A DNA stretch of 13,748 nt from positions 1-13,748 of the forward strand of contig CAAEOU010000379.1 in assembly GCA_900757695.1 (NCBI GenBank), read 5' to 3'. This stretch comes from an uncultured Oscillospiraceae bacterium. GTDB taxonomy: Bacteria > Bacillota_A > Clostridia > Oscillospirales > Oscillospiraceae. A program made the position numbers and the translations under genes. The notes under the pieces were generated by a model. The model had not been told where the DNA came from, ran no database searches, and was given only the letters and a program-made list of their open reading frames with translations. This document shows, in pieces, positions 1 to 7,985 of the stretch (its first letter is position 1; the number at the start of each line of letters is the position of its first letter).

Positions 1-1
1 A

Positions 2-934
2 AAAGCCATAGATATTCGTCGCAAGTTGGTTCAAAAAGCTCCTGAGGCTTATGCGGCAGATTTGGCGCGGAGCTGTAACAGTCTGGCCTATCTGCTTGAC
101 GCCCAAATCAAGCCAATAGAAGCGGAAACATTTTATCGAGAAGCCATGGATATTCGTCGCAAGTTGGTTCAAAAAGCTCCTGAGGCTTATGAGAAAGAAT
201 TAGCCACAAGCTGCTTTTATCTGGCCAATACGCTTGATAAGCAAGGAAAAGCTGAAAAAGCTGAAATTCTTTACCGGGAAGCTGTAAAAACCTTACGCCA
301 GTTAATGCAAAAAAATTCTGAGGCTTATGCGGCATATTTAGGGACAAGCTGTTACTCCCTAGCCTATTCGCTTGTTGATCAAGGGAAGCCAGAAGAAGCG
401 GAGATGCTTTTTCGCGAAGCAATAGACATTTACCGCAAGCTAGCTCAAAAAAACCAGAGGGATTATGAGGCAGGTTTAGCAACAATCTGCCACGATCTGG
501 CCTATTTACTTGATGACCAAGGCGAACCAGAAGAAGCGGAGGCACTTTATCGTGAAGTCATAGACATTCGCCGCAAACTGGCACAAAACGATCCTGAGGT
601 TTATGAATCAGGGTTGGCAGTAAGCTGCAATAACCTTGCATGTTTATTGCGCGACCAAGCAGACCTAGAAGCAGCCGAAGCACTCTTTCGAGAGACTCTC
701 AGTATTCGGCGAAAGCTAGCAGCACAATCACCCGATATCTATAAGGCGAACCTAGCCTGGAGCTGTTTTCGTTTGGCAGAGTGCCTAAACGCTCAAGGCC
801 GGATTGACGGGGCGGAACCCCTCTGTCGGGAGTCCATGGAAATTTACAGAGAACTCAATGACGAAGCATATACCGCAAAGCTAGCTAAAGTTGAAAAGCT
901 GTTTCAGAGCATTACCGGAGAAAAGCCGCGCTGA
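2..934 (+). CDS. TPR-repeat protein, 3' part (start lies before the window)
   Basis: The reading frame is open from base 2 and ends at TGA 932-934, giving 310 visible residues, so the start is missing. The whole visible part is a tandem array of about six and a half units of 46 residues. Each unit reads roughly S-C-x3-L-A-x2-L-x2-Q-G-x3-E-A-E-x-L-[FY]-R-E-A-x2-I-x-R-K-L. This is the kinesin-light-chain-like type of tetratricopeptide repeat, a helical scaffold for binding proteins or peptides. No signal peptide, membrane segment or catalytic domain is visible; any effector domain would be in the missing N-terminal part. The last unit degenerates before the polar C-terminus. A hairpin terminator follows 38 bases after the stop, so transcription probably ends here and the next genes form separate units. 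In conflict and signalling systems such TPR arrays often act as sensors; that role is only inference here. Confidence 0.9.
   Translation, partial: KAIDIRRKLVQKAPEAYAADLARSCNSLAYLLDAQIKPIEAETFYREAMDIRRKLVQKAPEAYEKELATSCFYLANTLDKQGKAEKAEILYREAVKTLRQLMQKNSEAYAAYLGTSCYSLAYSLVDQGKPEEAEMLFREAIDIYRKLAQKNQRDYEAGLATICHDLAYLLDDQGEPEEAEALYREVIDIRRKLAQNDPEVYESGLAVSCNNLACLLRDQADLEAAEALFRETLSIRRKLAAQSPDIYKANLAWSCFRLAECLNAQGRIDGAEPLCRESMEIYRELNDEAYTAKLAKVEKLFQSITGEKPR
3..190 (+). repeat. Near-identical direct repeat inside the TPR array
   Basis: Bases 3-52 and 141-190 are almost identical; I see one difference in this stretch (A at base 10 against G at base 148). They are spaced exactly 138 bases, which is one 46-codon TPR unit. 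The other units match each other only at the protein level, so this pair is the youngest duplication, or has been kept alike by recombination. Confidence 0.85.
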
Positions 935-972
935 GTAACGGTATACATTATTCAAGCTACTATAATCACGCT

Positions 973-1012
973 AAACATCCCAGCCACACACAACGCGGCT
1001 GGGATGTTTTCG
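973..1012 (+). terminator. Rho-independent terminator after the TPR gene
   Basis: A perfect 13-base-pair stem pairs 973-985 with 997-1009 around an 11-base loop. The 3' arm ends in TTT and is followed by TCGTATTCC, so the U-tract is short but present. It sits 38 bases after the TPR stop codon. Confidence 0.8.
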
Positions 1013-1035
1013 TATTCCTACCTTTTCTCCACGCT

Positions 1036-1064
1036 GCATGCGGAAATATATGCAACAATATACT
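1036..1064 (+). promoter_or_regulatory. Candidate promoter with TATGCAAC box before the DUF1292 gene
   Basis: A good -10 box, TATACT, lies at 1059-1064. The -35 position 17 bases upstream (1036-1041, GCATGC) is poor, which would suit a regulated promoter. Between them, ATATGCAACAA at 1048-1058 repeats exactly the sequence at 10281-10291 in the repressor's intergenic region. The placement is inference. Confidence 0.4.
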
Positions 1065-1129
1065 TACCGGGGGAACTACGGTGAAAAACGTATTATTTAC
1101 AGGACAGAAAAGAGGTGCGAATCACAAGC

Positions 1130-1405
1130 ATGGATAATATGGTTACAATGACAGATGAATACGGACGGGAGGTCCGTTTCGAGTTTTTAGATCTGATCCC
1201 TTATGCAGGGCATGAGTATGTAGTACTGCTTCCAGCAGACGATCCCGAAGATAGCATTGGAGAAGTTGTAATTCTGGAGATTGAGAACTGCCATAGTGAT
1301 TCTAATGTGGAATCGTATGTTTCTGTTGAGTCCGAAGATACTCTAAATGCGGTTTTTCATATTTTCAAAAACAAACACAGCGACTCATTTGAATTTGTAG
1401 ATTAA
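1130..1405 (+). CDS. DUF1292 family protein
   Basis: This 91-residue acidic protein carries the hallmarks of the DUF1292 (YrzB-like) family: an N-terminal M-x4-T-x-T-D-E-x-G-R-E-V segment, then F-E-F-L-D-L-I-x-Y, then E-Y-V-V-L-L-P and G-E-V-V-I-L-E-I-E. The family is common in Firmicutes as small cytoplasmic proteins of unknown function, usually 80-110 residues, so the length is normal. I chose ATG 1130 because the family consensus begins close to it. A GTG at 1115 would overlap the purine-rich AGAGG (1111-1115), the only visible ribosome binding site, which lies 14 bases before ATG 1130; the exact start is therefore uncertain. An 18-codon GTG ORF (1081-1137) overlaps the start. The family is usually a housekeeping neighbour (for example near yrrK), so finding it between a TPR gene and a large ATPase is unusual. 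Confidence 0.8.
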   Translation: MDNMVTMTDEYGREVRFEFLDLIPYAGHEYVVLLPADDPEDSIGEVVILEIENCHSDSNVESYVSVESEDTLNAVFHIFKNKHSDSFEFVD

Positions 1406-1523
1406 TCCACTCAAATTCTCGCCGTTCTTCCCCCGGCCCCGACAAATTATATGAGACAATAGAATCAGCGGGGGAACCTTGGCTTTTTGCATTCTTCCAG
1501 CACAATCTTTGGAGGTTAAAAAC

Positions 1524-1955
1524 ATGAAAATCAAGTTTATTTCCAAGAATGAGGCCATGAATATTATGCAGCGGTCTAATCCGACGTTGCGAACCATGGC
1601 GACGAAGAAAGACGAGAAAGAAGCGAAAAATGAGCCGGATGCAGGTTATCGCGCCTTCTCTGAAAACATCGGAAATACAATTTATTACTTCCACGACATT
1701 AACCGAGGAGAAATTGAGTCCATCCTCTGCCCGCTAGTGCGCGGCTTGCGCGGCGTTACTTTTTCTGTCACTTTTTTAATCCCTGAGACTGGTTATGATA
1801 TTGCTGCTCAGGCGCTCAAGGAAGTCGAAAATAACGCTTGGGCGGTACATAAGATGAACGGCGGCAGCAGCTGTGAAGTGCTGCTTGGGCTCTATACGGC
1901 AGAAGCAGCTAGTGTAAAGGAGATGGATCTAGTTCAGTTGTTTTGGCCTGTTTAA
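1524..1955 (+). CDS. Hypothetical protein, 143 residues
   Basis: The start ATG 1524 has a strong GGAGG site at 1511-1515, spaced 8 bases, which favours it over an in-frame TTG at 1479. I do not recognise the family. The protein begins with a lysine/methionine-rich segment and a charged K/E-rich stretch (about residues 29-38). An apparent alpha/beta domain follows, with strand-like segments such as V-T-F-S-V-T-F-L-I and C-E-V-L-L-G-L-Y, ending in D-L-V-Q-L-F-W-P-V. No signal peptide, membrane helix or metal-binding cysteines are seen. It lies 118 bases after the DUF1292 gene and 166 bases before the giant ATPase gene, which has its own promoter candidate, so membership in the ATPase-HEPN unit is possible but not shown. 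Confidence 0.7.
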   Translation: MKIKFISKNEAMNIMQRSNPTLRTMATKKDEKEAKNEPDAGYRAFSENIGNTIYYFHDINRGEIESILCPLVRGLRGVTFSVTFLIPETGYDIAAQALKEVENNAWAVHKMNGGSSCEVLLGLYTAEAASVKEMDLVQLFWPV

Positions 1956-2018
1956 GTTAAACGCGCAGGTTCAGTATTTTGGTGGGGCTGTACAAAAGCA
2001 GCGCCCGCTAAAATGCTG

Positions 2019-2047
2019 TTGAAAATTGTTATTTTTCATAGTAAAAT
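2019..2047 (+). promoter_or_regulatory. Candidate promoter of the ATPase-HEPN operon
   Basis: TTGAAA at 2019-2024 and TAAAAT at 2042-2047 are separated by exactly 17 bases. They lie about 75 bases before the start of the giant gene, leaving an untranslated leader of roughly 70 bases. This also argues against using the upstream in-frame codons from 2026 as the start. Confidence 0.55.
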
Positions 2048-2121
2048 GGAAGTATATTTTGTGCAAACATACAACAACGTACATTAACAAAAAGATCTGG
2101 ACGGAACGTAAAGGAGCAACC

Positions 2122-5100
2122 ATGGCAAACTTAAAGCTAAAAAAACTATCCAAGATGCCGATAGGAACACATGTAGAAATTACCTATAGTGCAGGGGATT
2201 CCAACCGAAAGATAAGTGGCATCTTAACTGACAGCGATTTTTCAGAGAGCGTAGAGATCACAGCATACGACGGAGAATGTATTGTCCTAGACTTCTCTCT
2301 GATTCTAGGAGTCCTGGAAACAAAGTCTATTAGAGAGGTGTTGACCAACACCCCCATAGGGACGAAGGTGCGTTTCTCATATGGAGATGAGAATCAAAGG
2401 GAACCCAATACAGCGGGAACGGTAACCGACAATGATAATGAAGAAAGCATTGAAATTACTGTTTCTGCCGGGAAAGAAATTGTCCTTGACTATGATTTAA
2501 TCAGAAGCTTTCTTGTAATCGATTCTGCCAGAACAATACATAGCAAGACAAAAGAAGCTGCAGCACCGGTCATAGATTCAGGGAAATCTACCAGAGTCGA
2601 GCCGTCAAGGAGCGCAAAGCTACTGGAGCAAGAACCCGAGGATATTCTCAACGCAAGCGATGGAAAAATCAAAGAACTCTTTGAAGAAATCCCGCCAGAG
2701 GAACGAAAAAAGCTGAATGGCGTATATGACAGCTTCAAGTACGGAATCAGAATCAATGACCGTTCCAAAATGCAAACCGCTGCAAATCAGGCACGGCAGA
2801 TTCTATTCCGCGAGGATGATCAGGGTTATGTTTGGTCCGATGCAGCAGTGCGCCTTTGCGGTTCTCTCTTGCGTCGGGTCAATGATTTTGATGGAGAGGT
2901 ATTCCTTGTGGGCGAATGCTTCCAGGAAGCTGCATATGCTTTCTGGAGAAGTAAAGAATATGCGCTCGCGGGGGCGTATGCGATTCTTGCCCTTACTGAA
3001 AGCAAAGCAGAAGACAAAAAGGATATGACCATTATTTTGGCATCCAGCGTTGTAAATGCCGAGGATGCTTCGGGATTATATCTTCTGGCGAACCCCAAAA
3101 CAGAAAACTGCCTGAAGGCTGTAATTCAGGCTGCATTTGAAGCAAAAGGAATTCGGGTTGACGCAGACCAGAATATCCACACCTCGCTGCAGATGCTGGC
3201 ATCTTTGTATCCGAACGATGCAATTAAGCAAGAAATTCAGGGCTGGGTGCCAGAGGAGGAGAATGTGAGCAAGCCGAACTCTGAAAGCGACACACATTCT
3301 AACGATTCGGAGCAGCCGGAACAGATTGAGCGTTATACGTTTGGCACGATTCTAAAACTGAACTGGGCCGAAAATACAGGCACAATTGCAGCAGAGGATG
3401 GAAAAAGCTATTCGTTCCGCTATTCGGATCTTCTCGACCCCAAGCTGAACAAGGTGATTGTAAGCTGCATGCGGGCAGACCTATATGGAAAGCAGTACTT
3501 GGTCAAGTTTTTTACAGATGACACTCAGGCAACCAATATTCAGTTTGACGATATGCCCGTGGAACGAGCAAGGAACATTTCTACAGACAAAACTCGAGAG
3601 GATCGCTTTACAGCCGCTTATGACCTGTGTAAGAAAGCTCTTTATACGCCGGAAGGCAGAATGGCACGATCGGAACTGATCCGAATTTCCAGTGCAATCT
3701 TTAAATCAACGCAGGAGACAAAGTATCTGGAGGATGCGCTAGAAATATATGAAGCAGATACGGCAAACTATCCGAACAACGCATTTGCTGTGATGGGAGT
3801 CGCCCAAGCCTACAGCTACATCGGAAAATATCCGCAGATGCTGGAATACGGAGAAAAGGCGCTTTCCTTCGACGGCATACAGGTTAAGCAAAAAATTACG
3901 CTGCTCTCCATGTATTTAACGAATGTCAAGGCTTACTACGAAGCATCCGGAAACCGAGCGCTTTTGACTGAGATTCTGGAGAGAACAGAACGGTTCAAAA
4001 CGGAGTATGCATCCGATTTGGACAGCGACCCCAAAATCAAAGAGCTATATAACATTCACCTGCTGCACCATCGAATTTATGCCGAATGCGGTCTTTCTAT
4101 GCTGGAGGAGGCAGAGAAGGACTATGCCCAGCTTCCAAATGAAAATGAAGCGCTGGATGAACTAATGGCAGAAACACGTATGCGTTTGGCACCGGAGCAG
4201 CCGGACCCCGCAGAGGAGGTCCATGCCGTAAGACAGGAGAGCGATACGTCGGAGCCCGTGGCTGAAGCAGCAGAAACGGATAACAATGCAAAGCACAGTA
4301 TTCCCGATTCGGAAACGGATGAGGAAGAAGATGAAATTGAGAAAGAAATCCCGCCGTATGTAGATGCGGAGGGTTGGGACGCCTTAAAGCTGACCAAGCA
4401 GTGCGTCGTTGATTATGCACTAGGGATTGACGGACCAGAGCGAACCCCTGCAATTCTTGCGTATTTACGGGTCGGTGCAGCCTTGAATCAAGAAATTGAA
4501 CCGGTTTACCATGCGGTTGCGTTGGCTGCAAATGACCCGTTGGAAGCACCGGACTATAGCATTACTTCGCTGGTCACCTCGTTGGATGCAAGCGATACAG
4601 ACTATCCCGTACTTAGCGATTGCTGTATGGCGGCGGCATTTCTGCGTGCTTCGTTTATCTCCGGCAGAGAATACGATTATAGTGCGCCCGGATTGCGGAG
4701 CAGTATTGCTGTGTGCCACCAGCTCTCGGCACTGTGCGACGTATATGACACACTGGAAGAATTCAGAAAAGAAACCACATGCGCAATTGACATTTATGCA
4801 GATTATCGGAATCATGGAGCCAAGAAGCTTCAGGAAGAGCTGGATGCCACAGTTCGGCGTGCCGAAGACCTGTATGCGAAATTTGTGCTTACGCCACCGC
4901 GTGAAAGCGCAAAGTTTGCCAGCATGCTTGAAACGAAGAAAATTGTTTTTGCACGTAACGGCTATCTTGCCACGATGCTGAATTACATGATCGAACGAAA
5001 CCAAGCGGCACTGGATGCCCAGCGAGATCACTTCGTTGCTACCTATCTCAGTGGTGTAGATCAGTTTTTCGCCAAGCGCATTAGCGAAAATGCAGTAAAC

Positions 5101-7983
5101 GAAATGATCGCTGCATGCTGGGATGCCGCAGGGGAAAATTTGCTGATCAGAAAAACAAGCGCTGACCTCCAAGGCGACCGGCGCAATAATCTTCGTTCCA
5201 GCATTACGGAGATTCTAAGAACAATCTGCCAGTGGTATGCGCTGGCAGAGCAGAGTGCGGGGCTTACCTGGAAATCTGCTCAAGGCGAAGCTGCCTACCA
5301 GCGCATGAAGCCCCAGCTTATGGATCAACTGCGTCTGCTTAGCCAAAATTGCGCAGAAGAAATAGAAAGCAGCCCAAACAGAGAACTGAGTACGGGTATG
5401 TTCTTGCTATCGGCAACTGCGCAGGAGCTCTACGCAAGACTGGACGGAAGCTGGAAGCATGAACAGGCGCAGTTCCTTTATGTGGATTTTCTGCACAGCA
5501 ACCAAATTATGCTGGATGAAGATTTTATGCCGGAACTGACATCGACCTTCTGCACATTGCCGGAATTTAACATCATGGCGCGGATTCGTCGGCATGTTGA
5601 GGAGCCAAAGCTGTCGTTCCAGGAGCAGATCGACCGCATCTATAGTATGGATAAGACAGGCAATAACTATGGAACGGCAGATCGAATTGTATCCTACCTA
5701 AATGCAGCGGAGTGTTCAGAAACCGTCGTTCTGCCGGATGAACCCGAGCGGTTTGTAGCGCACACGGAAATGCAGATTGATATGCGCTATAAGAGCTTTC
5801 TTGAGACATACGCGCTTGCCATGAACTACGGTCAGATCATTAAGTCTGACATGTTCTGCAATACATTGGAGGATACCGTCCGCTATTGGTATGCATTTTG
5901 TAAAGAGACGAAAAACTACGGATTCTTCTCCAGTATTTTAATTCAAGCGGAAAACCATATCCACGAAAGTGCGCAGCAGTATGAGGTGCAGTTGGACGAG
6001 CAGCTGGATGCGCTCATCGCAAGCAATCAGCAGTATTTTGATGAGCATTCTGACTATGCCGAAGCAATTCGAGGGCAAATTGCCAATCAGAACTTTACTG
6101 TAGCAGAGGATTGGATGGCACGTATCCGAATCGGAGACTTTTCTCTGGAAATTCAGCAACCGGAAGCCTTAATGTATCTTGAACGCTTTTGGAATAGCTA
6201 TGTTAAGACGTATAATCGGGTTGCAGATGCTGGCAGAACGCTGTCTGCGCTGATTGGACGGCGGGAGATTCGAAACAAGGATACCAGAGGTGCCCAGCAG
6301 TTGATTGATAATTGGCTGAACAGCGGCGCTCCGTCAACGCCTCGCCGTATTGGTGCGCTGCTGAATCTTCTTGGATTCAACAACATAAACGTAGCCCAGT
6401 ATTCCTTTGCCGCCGAGCCAAAATGCGAGATATATGAGGTTCGAAAGGACACAAATGCGGCAGGCTGGATGATACCGCAGCATCCGATTGCAGCGTACGG
6501 CTCCAAGCTGGCGGAGAAGCCCATGTATGTGGTCTGCCTGTACGGGACATATGATTGTGATCGGCTCTACCTGAAAATGTCGAACCTGGATATCATCAAT
6601 GGCAATAAGATATTCCTGCTGGATTATGCGCTTGGTCAGGTAGACCGGCGCACACTGGCGTGCAAGCTGAAAAAGCGAGAAAGCATTCTGAGAAATGTTA
6701 ATATCGTGATTGACCGGGTCCTGATTACACATCTTTCCGATTACTATAACGAGAGTATGGTAAACCGGGTTCTCATGGCAACCGCGATGCCGTTTACCTA
6801 TTGCCAGCCCTATGTCGCCGACAGCTCGCACACGATGCCCCCGGAGATTTTCATTGGTCGAAAGGAAGAACTCTTGAAAATTGAACAGGCAGATGGTGTA
6901 AATCTGATTTATGGCGGCAGACAGCTCGGTAAATCCGCACTGTTTAAGAAGGCGGTGTCAGATATTGACGGGCATCAAAAACAGCGTGCTGCCCTAATTG
7001 ACATTAAGGAATTGAATTGTGCTGCCGCAGCATATAAGGTATCGACCAAGCTGATTGACCTTGGCATTACACCAGATGCTGAAGCCACTGAGGATTGGGA
7101 TACGCTTTGCCGGAGCATTGACCGCCGCATGCTGAATCAGGAAGACAAAATTCCATACTTCCTGTTGATGCTTGATGAAGCGGATACCTTTATTAAGGAC
7201 TGTGCCAACTATGGCTATCGTCCATTGGTTGCATTAAAGGACGTACAGCAAACGCTTCCAGGTCGGTTTAAGTATGTGCTTGCTGGTCTCCACAATGTTG
7301 TCAAGTTTAATCGCGAGGTGGCATTGGGCAACAACTCGGTGATTCCTCACATTTCCTCGCTAAAAATCACGCCCTTCCGGACGCCCGAAGCGCAGGAATT
7401 GCTGATAAATCCCTTGAGTTACCTTGGATTTTCCCTTCCGAGCAAGGTTACAATTTCACAGATTCTTGCAACGTGTAATTATTTCCCGGGACTCATTCAG
7501 TTCTATGCAACAAAGCTGATTGAATCAGTCCGATCAACAGATTACGCTGGCTATGATGTAAAGAAAACGCCTCCCTATGTGGTTTCGGACAAGCATCTGC
7601 GTCGAATTATTTCAGACCGTGATTTTCAAGCAAAATGCGTGGAAACATTTGAAATGACATCGAAGCTAGATAAGGATCAGGGCAACTATTATTTCCCGTT
7701 GGCATTGCTGATAGGGTGGCTGTATAGTGTTGCGCCATCTAAAAACGGATATACAGCGGAAGAATTGCTGTATCATGCAAGGGACTTGTCTGTCCATCCG
7801 CTTGTGGATTTGGATGAAGGAAAAATTGATGCTCTACTTCAGGAACTCCAGGATTTGAATATTTTGCGTAGTGTATCGGATAACTCCTATCTGCTGGCCT
7901 CTAAGAATTTCAGAGACTTGCTGGGCTCTGATGAGGAAATCTTCAAAAAACTCTGTGAGCTTAATACGGGCGGAGGAAATTAA
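2122..7983 (+). CDS. Giant multidomain AAA/STAND-type ATPase (1953 residues)
   Basis: ATG 2122 follows AAGGAG (2111-2116) at 5 bases. Domains in order: two tandem copies of a beta-rich domain (about 1-66 and 67-134), each with P-I-G-T-x-V and S-[VI]-E-I-T; a charged helical segment; a cold-shock-like domain (about 404-465, F-G-T-I-L-K-L-N-W then T-I-A-A-E-D-G-K-S-Y-S-F); a TPR-like section (about 490-590); an acidic, probably disordered linker (about 690-745); a long alpha-helical body; an unassigned alpha/beta domain (about 1434-1566); and an NTPase with F-I-G-R-K-E-E-L at 1577-1584, Walker A G-G-R-Q-L-G-K-S at 1598-1605 and Walker B L-L-M-L-D-E at 1681-1686. A winged-helix-like tail follows. 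The F-I-G-R-x-E-E-L lead-in plus G-G-R-x-x-G-K-S is typical of STAND/archaeal-type ATPases that act as ligand-sensing switches. Two bases separate it from the HEPN gene, its likely effector partner. The proposed defence role is inference; the ATPase call is firm. Confidence 0.85.
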   Translation: MANLKLKKLSKMPIGTHVEITYSAGDSNRKISGILTDSDFSESVEITAYDGECIVLDFSLILGVLETKSIREVLTNTPIGTKVRFSYGDENQREPNTAGTVTDNDNEESIEITVSAGKEIVLDYDLIRSFLVIDSARTIHSKTKEAAAPVIDSGKSTRVEPSRSAKLLEQEPEDILNASDGKIKELFEEIPPEERKKLNGVYDSFKYGIRINDRSKMQTAANQARQILFREDDQGYVWSDAAVRLCGSLLRRVNDFDGEVFLVGECFQEAAYAFWRSKEYALAGAYAILALTESKAEDKKDMTIILASSVVNAEDASGLYLLANPKTENCLKAVIQAAFEAKGIRVDADQNIHTSLQMLASLYPNDAIKQEIQGWVPEEENVSKPNSESDTHSNDSEQPEQIERYTFGTILKLNWAENTGTIAAEDGKSYSFRYSDLLDPKLNKVIVSCMRADLYGKQYLVKFFTDDTQATNIQFDDMPVERARNISTDKTREDRFTAAYDLCKKALYTPEGRMARSELIRISSAIFKSTQETKYLEDALEIYEADTANYPNNAFAVMGVAQAYSYIGKYPQMLEYGEKALSFDGIQVKQKITLLSMYLTNVKAYYEASGNRALLTEILERTERFKTEYASDLDSDPKIKELYNIHLLHHRIYAECGLSMLEEAEKDYAQLPNENEALDELMAETRMRLAPEQPDPAEEVHAVRQESDTSEPVAEAAETDNNAKHSIPDSETDEEEDEIEKEIPPYVDAEGWDALKLTKQCVVDYALGIDGPERTPAILAYLRVGAALNQEIEPVYHAVALAANDPLEAPDYSITSLVTSLDASDTDYPVLSDCCMAAAFLRASFISGREYDYSAPGLRSSIAVCHQLSALCDVYDTLEEFRKETTCAIDIYADYRNHGAKKLQEELDATVRRAEDLYAKFVLTPPRESAKFASMLETKKIVFARNGYLATMLNYMIERNQAALDAQRDHFVATYLSGVDQFFAKRISENAVNEMIAACWDAAGENLLIRKTSADLQGDRRNNLRSSITEILRTICQWYALAEQSAGLTWKSAQGEAAYQRMKPQLMDQLRLLSQNCAEEIESSPNRELSTGMFLLSATAQELYARLDGSWKHEQAQFLYVDFLHSNQIMLDEDFMPELTSTFCTLPEFNIMARIRRHVEEPKLSFQEQIDRIYSMDKTGNNYGTADRIVSYLNAAECSETVVLPDEPERFVAHTEMQIDMRYKSFLETYALAMNYGQIIKSDMFCNTLEDTVRYWYAFCKETKNYGFFSSILIQAENHIHESAQQYEVQLDEQLDALIASNQQYFDEHSDYAEAIRGQIANQNFTVAEDWMARIRIGDFSLEIQQPEALMYLERFWNSYVKTYNRVADAGRTLSALIGRREIRNKDTRGAQQLIDNWLNSGAPSTPRRIGALLNLLGFNNINVAQYSFAAEPKCEIYEVRKDTNAAGWMIPQHPIAAYGSKLAEKPMYVVCLYGTYDCDRLYLKMSNLDIINGNKIFLLDYALGQVDRRTLACKLKKRESILRNVNIVIDRVLITHLSDYYNESMVNRVLMATAMPFTYCQPYVADSSHTMPPEIFIGRKEELLKIEQADGVNLIYGGRQLGKSALFKKAVSDIDGHQKQRAALIDIKELNCAAAAYKVSTKLIDLGITPDAEATEDWDTLCRSIDRRMLNQEDKIPYFLLMLDEADTFIKDCANYGYRPLVALKDVQQTLPGRFKYVLAGLHNVVKFNREVALGNNSVIPHISSLKITPFRTPEAQELLINPLSYLGFSLPSKVTISQILATCNYFPGLIQFYATKLIESVRSTDYAGYDVKKTPPYVVSDKHLRRIISDRDFQAKCVETFEMTSKLDKDQGNYYFPLALLIGWLYSVAPSKNGYTAEELLYHARDLSVHPLVDLDEGKIDALLQELQDLNILRSVSDNSYLLASKNFRDLLGSDEEIFKKLCELNTGGGN

Positions 7984-7985
7984 GA

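Noticed and set aside
1..934. CRISPR-like repeat array
   Set aside because: The period is 138 bases and the repeats are translated as TPR units in an open frame.
2026..2121. N-terminal extension of the giant ATPase starting at 2026
   Set aside because: It would begin inside the promoter candidate and has no ribosome binding site, while ATG 2122 has AAGGAG at 5 bases.
4465..5172. Minus-strand ORF of 235 codons inside the giant ATPase gene
   Set aside because: It is fully covered by the plus-strand gene, is cysteine- and histidine-rich without known motifs, and has no promoter or ribosome binding site.
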